From Synchiropus splendidus (Eukaryota > Chordata > Actinopteri > Syngnathiformes > Callionymidae), in the NCBI RefSeq assembly GCF_027744825.2, contig NC_071340.1, forward strand, positions 10,614,001 through 10,678,000: a stretch of 64,000 nt of DNA, given 5' to 3'. The stretch's first letter is position 1; the number at the start of each line of letters is the position of its first letter. The notes below the pieces were generated by a model. The model was given only the letters and a program-made list of their open reading frames with translations. It was not told where the DNA came from and did no database searches. Shown one piece after another: positions 26,455 to 39,485 of this stretch. Made by a program: the position numbers and the translations under genes.

Positions 26455-26480
26455 TTGTGTGTGTGTGTGTGTGTGCGTGT
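26455..26480. repeat. (TG)n microsatellite
   Basis: About 13 TG units with one GC interruption near the end. Confidence 0.95.
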
Positions 26481-26937
26481 ATTTGGTATGAACCAAGCAT
26501 TTTGCGGGACCTTTGGGGTCAGTCTCCCATGGAGTAGCTGTCAAGGTCCCTGGCAGGGGGTTAAGTGGTACGTCTGGTACTTGGACTATGTGTCTTATTG
26601 TGGGCAGCGCCTGCATTACGTAGGGCGGCAGAGGTCACCTGATAATAAAGACAAAGACATGCTCATTTTTCAGGCCCTCCGACATGCTCGCAAATCTTAA
26701 ATCATACATACGACATGCAGCTGCGGACGTCCAGCCATCCCACAATGGTTGAGTTGTCTGGTTCACGGCCAGTTCGCTGTTATCCTTGTATCCCTCTCAT
26801 TATAACTGTGTGTGTATTGTGTGGAGACCTTGTGAAACATTGAAATGCAGACAGACATCTCCGCTTGAATGGGAAACATCTTGATTCAGTATAAATATAT
26901 TCAATAAGTCAGGAATACATCGGCAGAGAAAGAACAA

Positions 26938-27200
26938 ATGCTCGCGAAGGGCCTGATTTACAAAGCAGATGTGCGCGGGTTTTGTTTTTTTTCTAAGGTG
27001 ATTACCACAATAGAAGTTCATCCCAGGCGGAACTTCGGTGTAAGTGAGAGCGGAGCTTTGCGACATGGACCCTTTTGTCGATATGACTGCTGCAGGCGCT
27101 TTAAAATCCAACTGGAGTCTCAGTGGAACGCGGTGACCTTACATCACCCACTGGGCCCGTCGACTGTAAACATCTCCGGTCATGAAGTGCCATTATCGTT
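26938..27200. other. Local CpG-rich patch in intron 1
   Basis: About 16 CpG dinucleotides in 260 bp (for example 'ctcgcgaagg', 'gtgcgcgggt', 'aacgcggtg', 'cccgtcgac'), clearly above the surrounding intron. Both strands happen to be open here (88 codons on plus), but neither translation is recognisable and no splice sites frame it convincingly. It could be a conserved element, an alternative promoter or an old insertion. Confidence 0.3.
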
Positions 27201-30200
27201 CTAACTCAAAGAGCTTTTTCACACAATATAAATGACCACAAACTATGTGAATAAATCTCATATCAAACTACTGATACTACATTATGGAGCCACTTATCTT
27301 TGCTTGTTGTCGAGTGTCTTAAAAGAAGATTTCAGAGAACAAATGTTTTTTGAAGATCTATATTCAACTGGATCTTGTGCTGGTCCCATGAGGTCTGAAT
27401 GTGTTTCCTTTTGTGCGACACTGTCAAACCCTGACAATTGAGAGCAGTCACTGTTTGATCCCGTATCAGCCCACTTTGACACAACAGGAACTCTGTCAGT
27501 TTAACAAAGCTTCGTGTCAAGACAGACAAGCCGCTTTACATCCTTCTGCTCTGCTTCCCAGCACGCCACAGGCGACAGCGTGCGTGCATGTAGGTTAACT
27601 GTATAACGTGTCTGCACACTGGTGGCTATTGACGGTTAAATTGCTGTACATACTTGATTCAGCTTTTTGTCCTCAAAGAGCTATTATCACAGCCGTCCTT
27701 CGGAAACAGGACATCACCAGACAAAACTTGTCATGATCGTATGTGAGAGAGCGACAATGACAGGTTGTTTGTGCGGTAATGCCAAGTCAGTTTCTGAGTC
27801 TGTGCTCTCCATTTATTTCAGATCTCCAGTCTATAAATCCAAATATGTTATTGAAGTAGTAGCAAACATTCTGAGCAAACAAATACACCCTGCGTTGAGA
27901 GTTCCTGGTGATCCTATTGATCATTACTCTTTCACAAAAATGCCACTTGAAACGCTCACGTCTTTCCCACAGACTCGCCATTGCTCTGATAACTTCCCTC
28001 ACAAGAGCCTTTTCTAATTCCCCCAAAACGAAACCACATCTCCGTTCCATCTAATTGGCATAATTGAGTTTTCTCAGAGGACGGACGGGTTTGGCACTGA
28101 GACGAGGTCTGCAGGTCATGTCACGGTGGGAACTGGTTACATTCTCTTCACACTCCCAACCGTGAGTTCACGAACTCTTGCACCCGCCTCGTGGAGCAGG
28201 AAATTGAAACAATAAGCTTCTGGAGAGAAAATGAAAAATCAACACAGAGATTGGATTTGTTATACTAACAGATGATTCGGGCTCCTTTGTGCCGTTTGTT
28301 TATGCAATCTTGTTGGGTCGGGCAAACAGAGAAATGCTCCCCGAGTACGTGAGCGCACCAACATCGTCGCACACTTACAAAGGGTTTTTTTATGGAAGCG
28401 AGTGGTGACACGCCGTGGACAGCTTTTTGGAGTTTTGGCGACATGTGTGGTCTAAAGTTAGAGCAGTTGCAGGATGCCTTCTGTCCTTCAGTACATCCAT
28501 CCTTGAACATTAACCCCCCTGTTCATGCCCCCTCACTCACCCTCAACCCCCCCAGCTGTCTCCGTCATCTCATCCGCTGACCCGTGCTGGCAGGGCTGCT
28601 CCACATTGACCGCATGTCTGGCTGTGTACAGCACCGCCTAGGCACGTAAATCAATGAACACTGCAGCTAAAGCTACTATCGTTTGGTAAAAATGTCTAAT
28701 GAACATATACCACAACAAGTATTTTGTCATTTCAATAGTTTCTGATGGATAAGTCTAAGCATTAAAAACATCTTTTTTTGGTCTCACTGCCAGAGAATCT
28801 GGTGGACTCAAAAGAATGTTTTTGAAGCGCCGATCTTCGTATGCACTGGAAGCAGCCAAAGAAATGATCATGTATTTTTTAAGTGATCGACAGCTACTCT
28901 TACACTCCTCTTGCAGCTCCCACTTCAGACTTTTGGCCCGCTGCGTTGAAAGCGGAGAGCGCCTGGTATTGATATCCCCATCAGGGCACAGCAGGGGCCC
29001 TTCAACACGGACGTATACATGAACACTCACACACACACACCAGAGAGATGCCTGGGTGAGCTGTCCCAGTTGAGCCATTATTCAAGCGTACGAGGAGATG
29101 GTCCATATAAAGTCGGAGGTGGTCGCCGGCTGAAGCGTTCCACAGGTGTTTGGAATCAATTCAAACACAAATCATCACTAATCCTGACTCACACTTTCTC
29201 CACTTGGGATGCAGTGTCTGAAACCACACAGCTGCTGAACCGACACCCTCATCGCAAACTTTTTAGGTTTACATGAATCCCTTCCCAGTTTACCTTTTGC
29301 ATCCTTGGTCATTTTATAGGCGTAATAATGTGTTGCTTTCACTTAGGTCACAGGGTTTGTATTTCAATATAACATTTCTTACCTAAAAAGCCAACTGAAA
29401 ATAAGCGTAGAAGTCAAAGCAAAAAACGAGAAATGATTCATTTTAGCACCTGCGAAACAGCCGTTGGCAATTTTCGCTGCATATTTAGATTTTCATGGCT
29501 TAATCTTTGAGACCAGCAGATGTCACTGACAGGATCAACGGCTGAACTTATTTTACAAAATCCTACAGAGAACAGAATTCGTATTTGCAAGAGGAGCTGT
29601 GTGTAAATGAATGATAATGTTTATAAGATGTGGTTTTAATGGCTAATGATGCCATCCTTTTTATTAGCTTTAAAACAAGCTTGAATACGTATTCTTCCCC
29701 TATTTTGCTCTATCGGTCGCATCAATGAAATTTAATAACTGATAGATGATTCCAACCGTTCACAGCATGAAGAAAAACTCCTTTTGTGTGCTCTGCCTCC
29801 TGAGAGACTTTAATCCAATAGGGAAGCGGCGCACACCTCGGAGAAAGGTGGTTACATTGGGTAACCTATGCTTTCATTCAACAGTAAAATGACCATGACT
29901 TGATAAACTGACATTAGTTACTTGAGGTGTGACATTAAAGTTTTTAAATAACTCCATAGGCTTCATGGCGTTCCATTTTTTGTTATGAAAGCACAAAGAA
30001 AAACCCGAAAAGTCTCCGAAATCCTGCTGACCTTTGGTGTCGGTTACGTGGAAAAATATTTTCTCTGGGAGTGAACGTAAGACAGATCTTGATCACTCTT
30101 TCCTGGCAAGATCAACCGTCGTATTTCAAAAGCATATAAGACATTTGAGCAAAAGCAATATGATTATAAACTCGAGAGGCATTCAGTTCAAGACAGCAGG

Positions 30201-32511
30201 AGAAACATGCCAATGAAAGTCAGATGTTGCTATCTAATTGACCATCTCTGTAGCTCGGCACATCAGCGTGCCGTATGAGCTGGGTTTTAATATCAGTTTT
30301 TGGAGCTGGGGATTCCATGCTGCTGGGCTTGTATGACAGGCCAACTGATGAGCCAGGGAGACAGAGACAGCCAAGCATCTGCTAAACTACAGAGAGCACT
30401 CGCACATCTCATTTAAGCAAATTTGACAGATGACAGCGGATCAAAGTGAAACCAGAAACAATCACTGTTGCACAAAATATACCAGAAACGTGGAAGCTCG
30501 CTGAGTGGCTGAGCAAATTGTCTCTTAGACGTCGCTTTCATAATTCATTAGCTGAGACTCAATGCATTTTCCTAGAGAACGGTGAATTGTGTGCATCAGA
30601 GTCAACAGCGGAGGAAGGCTTCAGAAGTTTATTTAGAGGAAGCCGTCTGTTGCGCGGTTTGTGATGGAAGACATGAGGTGACGGGACTTTGGGAGCCAGT
30701 GCAAATGGCTGTGAGGGATATTTCCATATGCTTCCTGTCACACTTGGTTGGTCCTAATCTAAACCAACGAACCAGAGGGCAAAAAAGTGTTCTGCATGCA
30801 TCTATTACCCTGTTAACTTCCTATGAAACACGTTTGTAGAATTAAATCAAACTCTGGACTGGTTTAACAGCGCCCACCGATTTTATTCTGCCGGAGCGTT
30901 GCATTTTTGTTTAAAGCCTTCATCTTACACTTACTACTAACAATATATTGTAAATTTACTAATCCATGGAGTATATATGACCAATACAATATATATCATC
31001 TGTTAAATAGCCTTCAATCCTTTCACAAAACCTGTGCTATAGCATGAACGCATAAACAAAAACCTGGGATTTTTTTTTCGCTTCCTCAATGTTTAATTTT
31101 TTATTTTCTTCGACAGTGTTCTCTGTGACGGCATGATAATTCAGTCATATTTGTATTTTTTTTCAACATATGATTTCAGTAGCATACATTTTTCATTGTT
31201 TGCTAACGCCAAAATTGTAAGAGCTAAACATAATTTTTAAAAACTTAAATAAATAAATTATACATATGCAAGTGAAGAAAGAAGTAAATTGAATACTGAA
31301 ATTGTAAGGTTTTTCCATATGGCACAATAAACGACTACTATAGGCAAAATAATAATAATAATTGTTATTATTATTATTAATGAAAGATTTTATTTGTAAA
31401 ATCACATGTTAATTTCAAGAAGAAGAAAAGTCAAAGATCTAAACTGCATGACTGAAAAGCAAATGAAAAGGAAAACTACACCAATGAATAAATGTATTTA
31501 CATATAAAAGCAATGGGAGTCTTTTACAGTGAAGACGGGTGAGATGAAGCACCGTAATGACCCAACATTAGAGACCAAAAGTGGCCTTAACACTGGAGAC
31601 ATTTATACTCCTCATACCGCTGCTTTCATCTGCATTTAAAATAATGAAAAGTACTTTGAAAGAAATTGGCTGTGTTGTCAACATGAGTGAGTAAAACTGG
31701 CAGCCAACAGACTCTTCACGCGCATCATAAACTGGCACACATGCACTTCTGAGAATGAGCGTGGTCCTGCATAAAACATCAGCCATTTAAGAGCTTCTAT
31801 CCTAATCAGGCGAACAACAATAACAGCCCTCCGGCCAAGAGCAGCTGAAGACGAGCACCACGGAGAGCGCCACTTGATCGATGGAGACCGTCATTACTGG
31901 CGAATGTGCAACAGTGGGCATATTTTCAGACGCGGGGGTGCAAAATGTGCGACCAGAACCCAGGCAGCTATTTAGGGGAACCTCAAGGAGTCATCCCTTG
32001 AGTCCGTTCAACCAAAGTGACAGACGAAAGTGTGTGTACACACACACCTTAACAAACACAAAGTGGGCCCTTAATGAACCCTTGCTGGTCTGGAATGGAA
32101 CAAAGGTTTGAGGGAAAGAAAAAGGGGGGAGGGAGAGAACGGTGAGAGGTAAGAAAGGTAGTGGGGGTCTTTGTTCGCGGAGCTATTTGGCCTTCAGATC
32201 GATCGCTTATCACTGTCACCTAATCTGCCCATCACTCCCTCTCTTCCCATTTATTTCCCCCTCACTCAGGCTTTTCCCACTCCAGCGCAGAACGGTGTGG
32301 AGAAAATGAAGCGCAGAAAGAGATATAGGGAGACAGGATGATGGAGTGCGGAGCTCTCATGAATAGAATTAAAGCAGGGAGTGGAAAAGGAAGTCAGCTG
32401 TGGGATAGAGACCAGCAGCAGGAGAATGACAGTTTACGACAAATGAAAAGTCAAAAAGGCTCGCCACCAACGGAGAGGCTTTGTTTACATTTTTTTAAAT
32501 TTCGCTTTAGT

Positions 32512-32530
32512 ACACACTGATCAGCCATAA
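32512..32530. mobile_element. Possible Tc1/mariner terminal-repeat remnant
   Basis: 'acactgatcagccataaac' resembles the end of another common fish Tc1-like family ('cactgatcagccataacatt'), but similarity fades after about 18 bp and no partner end was found. Confidence 0.25.
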
Positions 32531-35487
32531 ACTCAGGACCGCAAGGCTGTCAACAGCGGTTGAAGCCAAGCCTCATTTATTTATATAGAGGAACAGCTAG
32601 GCTGTGGTCTGAGCCAACCTGCGAGCTACAGTAGCTGCAATGGTCGAACAAAGTCTGAGTGAAATTCATCAGAGGACCAGAACAAAACTATGTGCGGGGT
32701 TCAGGTGACCGGGACAATGACCAGAACTGTGGTCCCAACAGTTGGCAAAGGCATTGCTTTTCCATCTTAATAATGTTCTTGATGTAACCTGAACTTTTGA
32801 AAAAAAAAAAAATATATATATATAATAATAATAAAAATAGATAAAGCTAAACACAGATGCAATTCAACATTCACATTTACTTATTTTATATGATTCAACT
32901 CTCAACTTTTATCAAATTTTATTACGTACCATTCAAATCAAAATATGCAGAAGACATTTCATATCAATGGGGAAACTGCGTTTCTTTGACTTTAAGTGTG
33001 CACAGGCTATCGTTCCACTTCAGGAAGCTAAGTTAAGGGATTGAGTTCAGAATCTTTTTGGTTTCATTTCGACTTCTTCCTTCATTTTAATAGCTACTTA
33101 GAAGAACTGCAAAAATTGCCAACAGAAATCAATTTCACTGTGAGCTACACCAAACACCAAGTACAAAAAACACGAGTCTCTGTCATTGTGAAAATCACTT
33201 GCAACTCTTAATTTGGATTGAGATCTGAAAGACAAGAGGTCAGCGCGACCGCTGCTCTTCAATTTTCCACTCAATATCCAAGATGGAACTTCCAAAAAGG
33301 CTTTTACCTCGTGCCTCTTTGACATCCATTAATCTCCTTTTTGTGAGAATAGTAATTTGCTGACAGCTCATAAAACACTACCCGGTTTAATAACTCTATA
33401 AAGACACCGGGACCAACTTAAAAATGCTGATGTCCTTTCCCCGTGATATAAGACTTTAGAAACACCAGTAATGGAGCAGCACTTCACAAGTGGTTGTAGC
33501 ATTCCCTTCCTCTTGCTCCGTCCTTCCCTCCCTGACTTGTGTTTCAGCTGCTTCTATTCCATGCTTCCTGGCTCGGAAAGATGGGACCACACCAAGTGCC
33601 TTCAACAAAGTAGAAAAATTACATTTATGAAATGTTGCACTTATATTTAATACTTCAATGGGCTCATGTGAAGAAATGAATACAGGTCCATATAGGTTCA
33701 GAATACAATACATGCAGAGTCAGTTTAACAGAATCAAAAGGAAGGAGGTTCCCATTTAAAATGGTACTTTTGTGAGAGCAGGAGGACCCCGATATCATGT
33801 CATTTGTTGGCCCAAAAAATCTTCCTAACTCAGCAATGGTCCGTCTTCATTTTCAAAAATCATCGGTTTCTTGATCTATAAAGACGAATCTGTTGTTGTC
33901 ATTCAACCTATAACTCCAAGTGAGGAGAAATACCTTCTTCTAGAAAGGAGAAGGCAATTGATCTGACAGTAAAAGAAAAGCAGTCAAGGGAAACCTGGCT
34001 CCGAAACAAGCAGATGCACTCGCCAAACACAGTTGTTCATAAATGATATTGTGTTACGGTTATTCCTAACTGCGCTGAGAGAATTAAGGTGATTCCACAA
34101 TGTCAAGGAGCTGTCAGAGCTAGGATTCTGATCCTCCTTTCTGCTTTTGTATTCCTGTCTAACGCCTCACATCTGCTCCAGTTTGAATTTAATTTGTCAC
34201 AACCCTGCTTATTTCAGCTGCTTCTTGTCTCCATGAGCCAAAATATAACTCAGTTTTTCTTTCCTAAATCCACAGAGGAAGCTGTTGCTGTTCGAGTGTT
34301 AGCAATCGTACACGTGAACCTCCTCTGGACGGACCGGAATATGACAAGAAACAAGATGAAAATTGCATTTGATTCATGAAGACGCGATCCGTGCACACAT
34401 TTAGCTGATGAGCAAGCAAAAAGTCTGCGCGGCTGCCAGACTTCACTGTCAGTGGCGGGAATATAATTACCTTCCCGAGCTCACAGCTCCTTCGTAGACG
34501 GCCCAATTATTAACAAACAAGTCTGACATTTTTATCCATGCCCTTCTTTTTCTCCGTGGCGGAACAAGCTCTGTCGCCGCGCTGGCTTCCTCCCAAACTC
34601 ATGTCCGATGCATCAGCTCAAAATTGCTAATATTGTTCAAATACTAGCTAGGAATGGCTAGCTGTGTGGAAGACGTGGAAGAGTAACTTGGACAAATGCT
34701 TGGACCTATGACCTGATGCCATCTGGCAGGAAGGGACAGTCTTTAATGTTGACAGTAATGACAGTTTACATCACCGGCTTCATTAAATTAAGAACTCATT
34801 TGCAAAGACATATGGCGGGTCGTTCCGTAACCAGGAACCTGATCATGAGGACGCAAGGGTTCTCCGGTTATCCATCAGAATATGCTCGAGAGCCAAAAGT
34901 AGAATGATCTCTATTAGCCATCAGTCAATAGCCACCAAGCATTTTCCAACTATTCATCAGCTGAGAAAGTTGTGAAAAACAAAACAATATTCAGCCAAAA
35001 ACCTGAGTTTAACAGCAGGAAACCATCAACTTATCACCTGATCTCTTTTGCATTTTGGGGGTTAAAAAGTTCAAGCTTAATCTTAACATTTTCTATCCAT
35101 GCCCATTGATATTTATGAACTAAATCATTTACTTTTGGACCTCATTTAACAAGAACATTAACCAGACCCAGGTAAATCATGGCCCTCAGTCTGTATTTAT
35201 CCAACCATTATAAGCTGTTCAATAATCATGATTTACATTTTATTATTTTCACATTCAATATTAATGTATCTATGCAGTGTAGCTAACACAAAATGCAACT
35301 GAAATTATGTTTATCTATTTAAATAAAAATACTTTTGTGCATCTTTAATGTTTTAAGTCGATTTCACATTTTGACCATATTAAACAGCAAAATATATTGT
35401 ACAATATCTTCTTACTTCAATTTCTTTCCCCATTATTTGAAATTTATTTGACAATAACAACACAAACAAAATGAAAAAAAAAAAAAT

Positions 35488-35613
<126 letters not shown>

Positions 35614-37326
35614 AATGAAAATGGAATAAAGGCTATTCCATTCCATTCCAATAACAACAAAAATACATTAAAATGACACTGTTTTCTAATTGTGTGAGGG
35701 CCCCTCATTTTAGTAAATGAAGTGGCCCCACTGGAAATCTAAACACCGACCCATGTTTCAAAAGTCTGAAGTTAAGGGATTGAACATCCTCAAGAAAGAA
35801 TTTTCAAATCACAGTCCACAGAAGTGTACTGTGACTGCTGTCCATAACTTAAATAAACCAGACAATAGCTACCTCTCTCATCTCTCTAATATCTTTTCAC
35901 ATTCAATTAGCCAACGCTGAAAATGCTGTTCCTCTTTGCTCATCTCTTGCGGCTTGATGTGTAGTTTAGACAAGCATAGAGGATGGGATTACTGAAATGT
36001 TTACCTTCGGCACAAAGGACAAAAGAACGTTTACCCTGCTTCCAGCGGAAAACGGCTATTCAAGGGCGAAGACACAGAGAGCGAGCCACTCACACACACC
36101 TGTGTAAGGAATGTATCACTGTCCCCGATATGAACTGAATCAGCGTAATCCCTTCACAGTCCATTAATCACGAATAGGAGTTTAAGCACACACACTTGCA
36201 CGCCGCTGCTGTCACATATCTTTACCCTGCGTGGTCCGCCGCACTCCAGACACAACAGGCAGCACATTCAACAGGTGAGTTGCAGCTCCACAATGAGGTT
36301 TGTGTACATGCGCTTCCTCTCTCGTAACGCTGGTCAGCGCGCATTCAGCTTTTAGTGAGGAGCTGACATTTCACCATCTGCTACAAGCTTAAACATTTCA
36401 CTGTCAGGATGAGTGCTGGCAGGCAGACGGGTGACAGTTCCCTCACGGTGGCTGTCATCCACATCACTCCACACTGCATCCAGAGGAGCTCCAAGACTGC
36501 CTCTGCTCGGGCTCGCTTAAGTGCCAGGTGCTGTCTCATATCCAAATGTCTACCTCAGATGTCTCACCATGAAGTGAAGGTATATTTGGAGGGGTTTAAA
36601 TAGAGTCCTGGCATTAACAATATTTAGCAGATCTGAAATCGTTTTCAGGAAACACCCAAAAAGTGAATTTGCTTTCACACAAGGACAGCTCAAGGGCACA
36701 AAGTTAAAGGGGTCACACAAATAATGTTTTTCAAAATCTTTTTCAACCCCCACATGAGGATAAAAAAAATCTGTTTGAGTCCCAATGAGCTCATATTGAC
36801 ACACACCAAGATTTTGCCACCCACCACTGATGGAGACGACCCAGAAATCACACGTGGAAGTGGAACCATCAGAACTAGCAGAACATCGTGCTGATTATAT
36901 AATGTGAAAAACCCAAAAGAAATGTCATTATGACTCGATGACAGGAACACATCCACAGGAACACACTCGCAGGACTAAAGTCTGACTAACCGATGAGCGT
37001 GGCTGCAGAATGGAGAGACATTTTTTATGTCCAAAACTCTTCCTTGAATCCTCGTCGCAAACCTACGGGATTGGCTACGTTCCAGTCCACATCGGAGTCC
37101 AAGTCAGTGTTTACTATCCTCGGTCAGGAAGGGGAAGAAGGGAAGCCCTTTATCGTTTTGTGTGTGGCCCCTCTCTGGCAGATCGTTTGAATAAGTGGAA
37201 TGTTAAATGCAAGTATCAGGAAAAACAAAGACGAGGATAGTAAACAATGAGGTTCATAGATTAGGTGAATGTTATGAACAGGACAGGTGTCACAGGGGAG
37301 GTGGTGAGGTGGGTGAGGATGACTTC

Positions 37327-37549
37327 CAGGGGTGTCAAATTCAATTATACTAGGCGACGAATTTCCAAACACAATCTGTGTTGCAGGCGAAACAAAATTC
37401 TCATTTGTTGAACCCTCTTTGAGTTGTCAGTCCACCGGCTGAGAAATCTAAACAATAAGTGCACTTGAATCTAAGTTCCACCCAAACAGTGATGAAGGGC
37501 CAGAAAATATGAGCTGTGGCCTGGGTTTGTTTGAGTTTGACACATGCCC
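37327..37549. mobile_element. hAT-type non-autonomous element
   Basis: Starts 'caggggtgtcaaattcaa' and ends 'ttgagtttgacacatgcc', the inverted-repeat ends typical of hAT-family MITEs in vertebrates (CAGGGGTGTCAAACTCAA and complement). The interior has the usual purine- and GGCC-containing phrases ('gggccagaaaatatgagctg') and no reading frame. The 8-bp target duplication is not recognisable, so the copy is probably old. Confidence 0.7.
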
Positions 37550-37682
37550 AATATTAAGTAAGATCTGCCCGACACAAACCAGTTTTATGGGGCCTCAAGG
37601 GGAACAAAGCAGTTTTTGCATCCATAAGGATAGAGCTTCATTGTGGCTTTACCTCGGAAAACTTTAATTGTCTTTGTACTTG

Positions 37683-37860
37683 TGACGGGCTGATGAAGCT
37701 TCATGAAACAATGTCCTCAGTTTCAGTGCTCAGGTGATGGTTTAATAATGATCTGAGGTTTCATTGAATTGGTTCTTAAAATCCAAAGATTTTAGAGCAG
37801 AAAGCGCCATCTAGTGTGTTCTGAAAATGAGGAGTTTCATGAAGCCCCATAAGCCCATCA
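37683..37860. mobile_element. Inverted-repeat MITE with 'gcttcatgaaac' core
   Basis: The left arm 'tgacgggctgatgaagcttc...atgaaac...tcctcagtttcag' (37683-37726) pairs with the right arm 'ctgaaaatgaggagtttcat...gaagcc...aagcccatca' (37821-37860). A 'gcgccatctagtg' phrase just inside the right arm is familiar from fish repeats. About 178 bp, non-coding. Lies 133 bp from the hAT element at 37327-37549. Confidence 0.75.
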
Positions 37861-39416
37861 TTACTTTTTACACTTGTTTATATATTCACGACTGTATGAG
37901 AGACAGGCCAAGTGGGATTTAAATTGAATTGAAGAGCACTTACACGTCTTCATTAAGCAACAGTTGGAGAAAATTTAAATTTCACTGTGTGTGTGACTTA
38001 TATACACAACAATTATACACAGTTTGATGCATGTTGTGTTTGTATTTTGCCTCAAAAGTTCCAACTTACTAGAAAACAAAAGTCATCATGACATATGAAG
38101 ACATGAATAGTGAAAGTGAAAGACAAGCAAGAGTTCCATTATCATTCTACATGACAATTGTAAGCGTTAATAGAGGAAGAAACCCTTTTAGATGTAAGAC
38201 AAAGACAGGCTGAAACGGCCTGAACTGTCGACTACAGCTGTCACTCCATCCATCAGCCTGCCAGACGTCAGTAGGCGGGACTGAATTGTTCAGCGGTGCA
38301 TGGTAATCTGGAGCTGATATCATCCAGCGATGAAACGCTGCTGAGCATTTGATCAGCCAGACACTGAGCCCAGCGGGCAGCGAGCCACCACTGAGAAACA
38401 CGACAATCAGTGAAATGTATACACCACGAGGCTAAAGAACATCGGTACACATTCGCACAGCCGCCAGGAACAGCACATAAGAGAACAGTTGGAAGCTGTG
38501 AGTGGGCAGAAAATGGAGGAAAAGAAGAGCAGTCAGACATTTGAGACGACAGCCATACGCCAGGAACTGTAGTATAAAATAAACACGTCGCGTCTGAACT
38601 AAAAAAGTCAAGTTTGAGTCAATTAAAAGTAAAAGTCGCAGCCTACTAGTCCAAGAAGCGATCGGTGTTTACAGACTATATTATTTTTCAAGCTCCCATT
38701 TACCTGTCAGGACCAGCAGCCCGGCAGCGGAGCAGAGTGGGCAGCAGAGCTGTCAGTTAATCTGCCACGATTGATGCGGGATAGCGAAGCTGATGAAACT
38801 TCACGGCGCTCTGCAAAGGTCTGTGGAGCACCACAGTGGTGGCCGCCTGCACAACAGGATCAGTGGCTGCTGAGGAATACACAAACTAGTTCAAGCGCAG
38901 CAGTCCCGTACACCCACAGAGCAGCACTAAGCTTCTGTCTGCCTCCTTTAAAGCCAAAGCTTTTCTGCCCTCGCTGAGGTTTCACCGACCTGCTCTCCAT
39001 TTCAGCTAATTGGCCTTGTAAAATGGATGGCAAACATAAACAGCGGCCGTCATTATACCATTACGTGTGTGTGTGTACTGCGAGCGGAGCACATGTGTGA
39101 CTTGGCATTGATAATATGGAGACTGGCAAGTGTAAACCAAAAGGTTTTCTATTTGTTTTTAGGCCTAATTGCCGAAATAACAGTGTACTTTCAAACAGAG
39201 CACAGATGTGGCGAGCTGGCTTTGACAGTGAGGACACCCACACAGAACTGAGGGAGACGAGAGCGGGGACATGGAGAAATAAACACCGAGCCAAAGAGTG
39301 AGTCGTCCTCTCTCCATGTCAGGAGATAATTCACTAAGAACAAATACTGTTTACTTGTTTGTGTGTTTCAGTTCATTATTTTTCTTCCATTTAATTTGTT
39401 AATAAAGTGAGTCCTG

Positions 39417-39485
39417 GAGAAGGTCCTAGTTATGTGGTCCAAGATGCGTCCTGGACTGCCAGTCCATCACACGTATCCACCAGGC
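39417..39485. mobile_element. Possible LINE-like fragment
   Basis: 'gtcctggactgccagtccatcac' (seen at about 39449-39471) recalls 'ggacaggtcgccagtccatcac', part of a widespread fish LINE tail. The match is short and the surroundings are unrecognisable. Confidence 0.25.
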
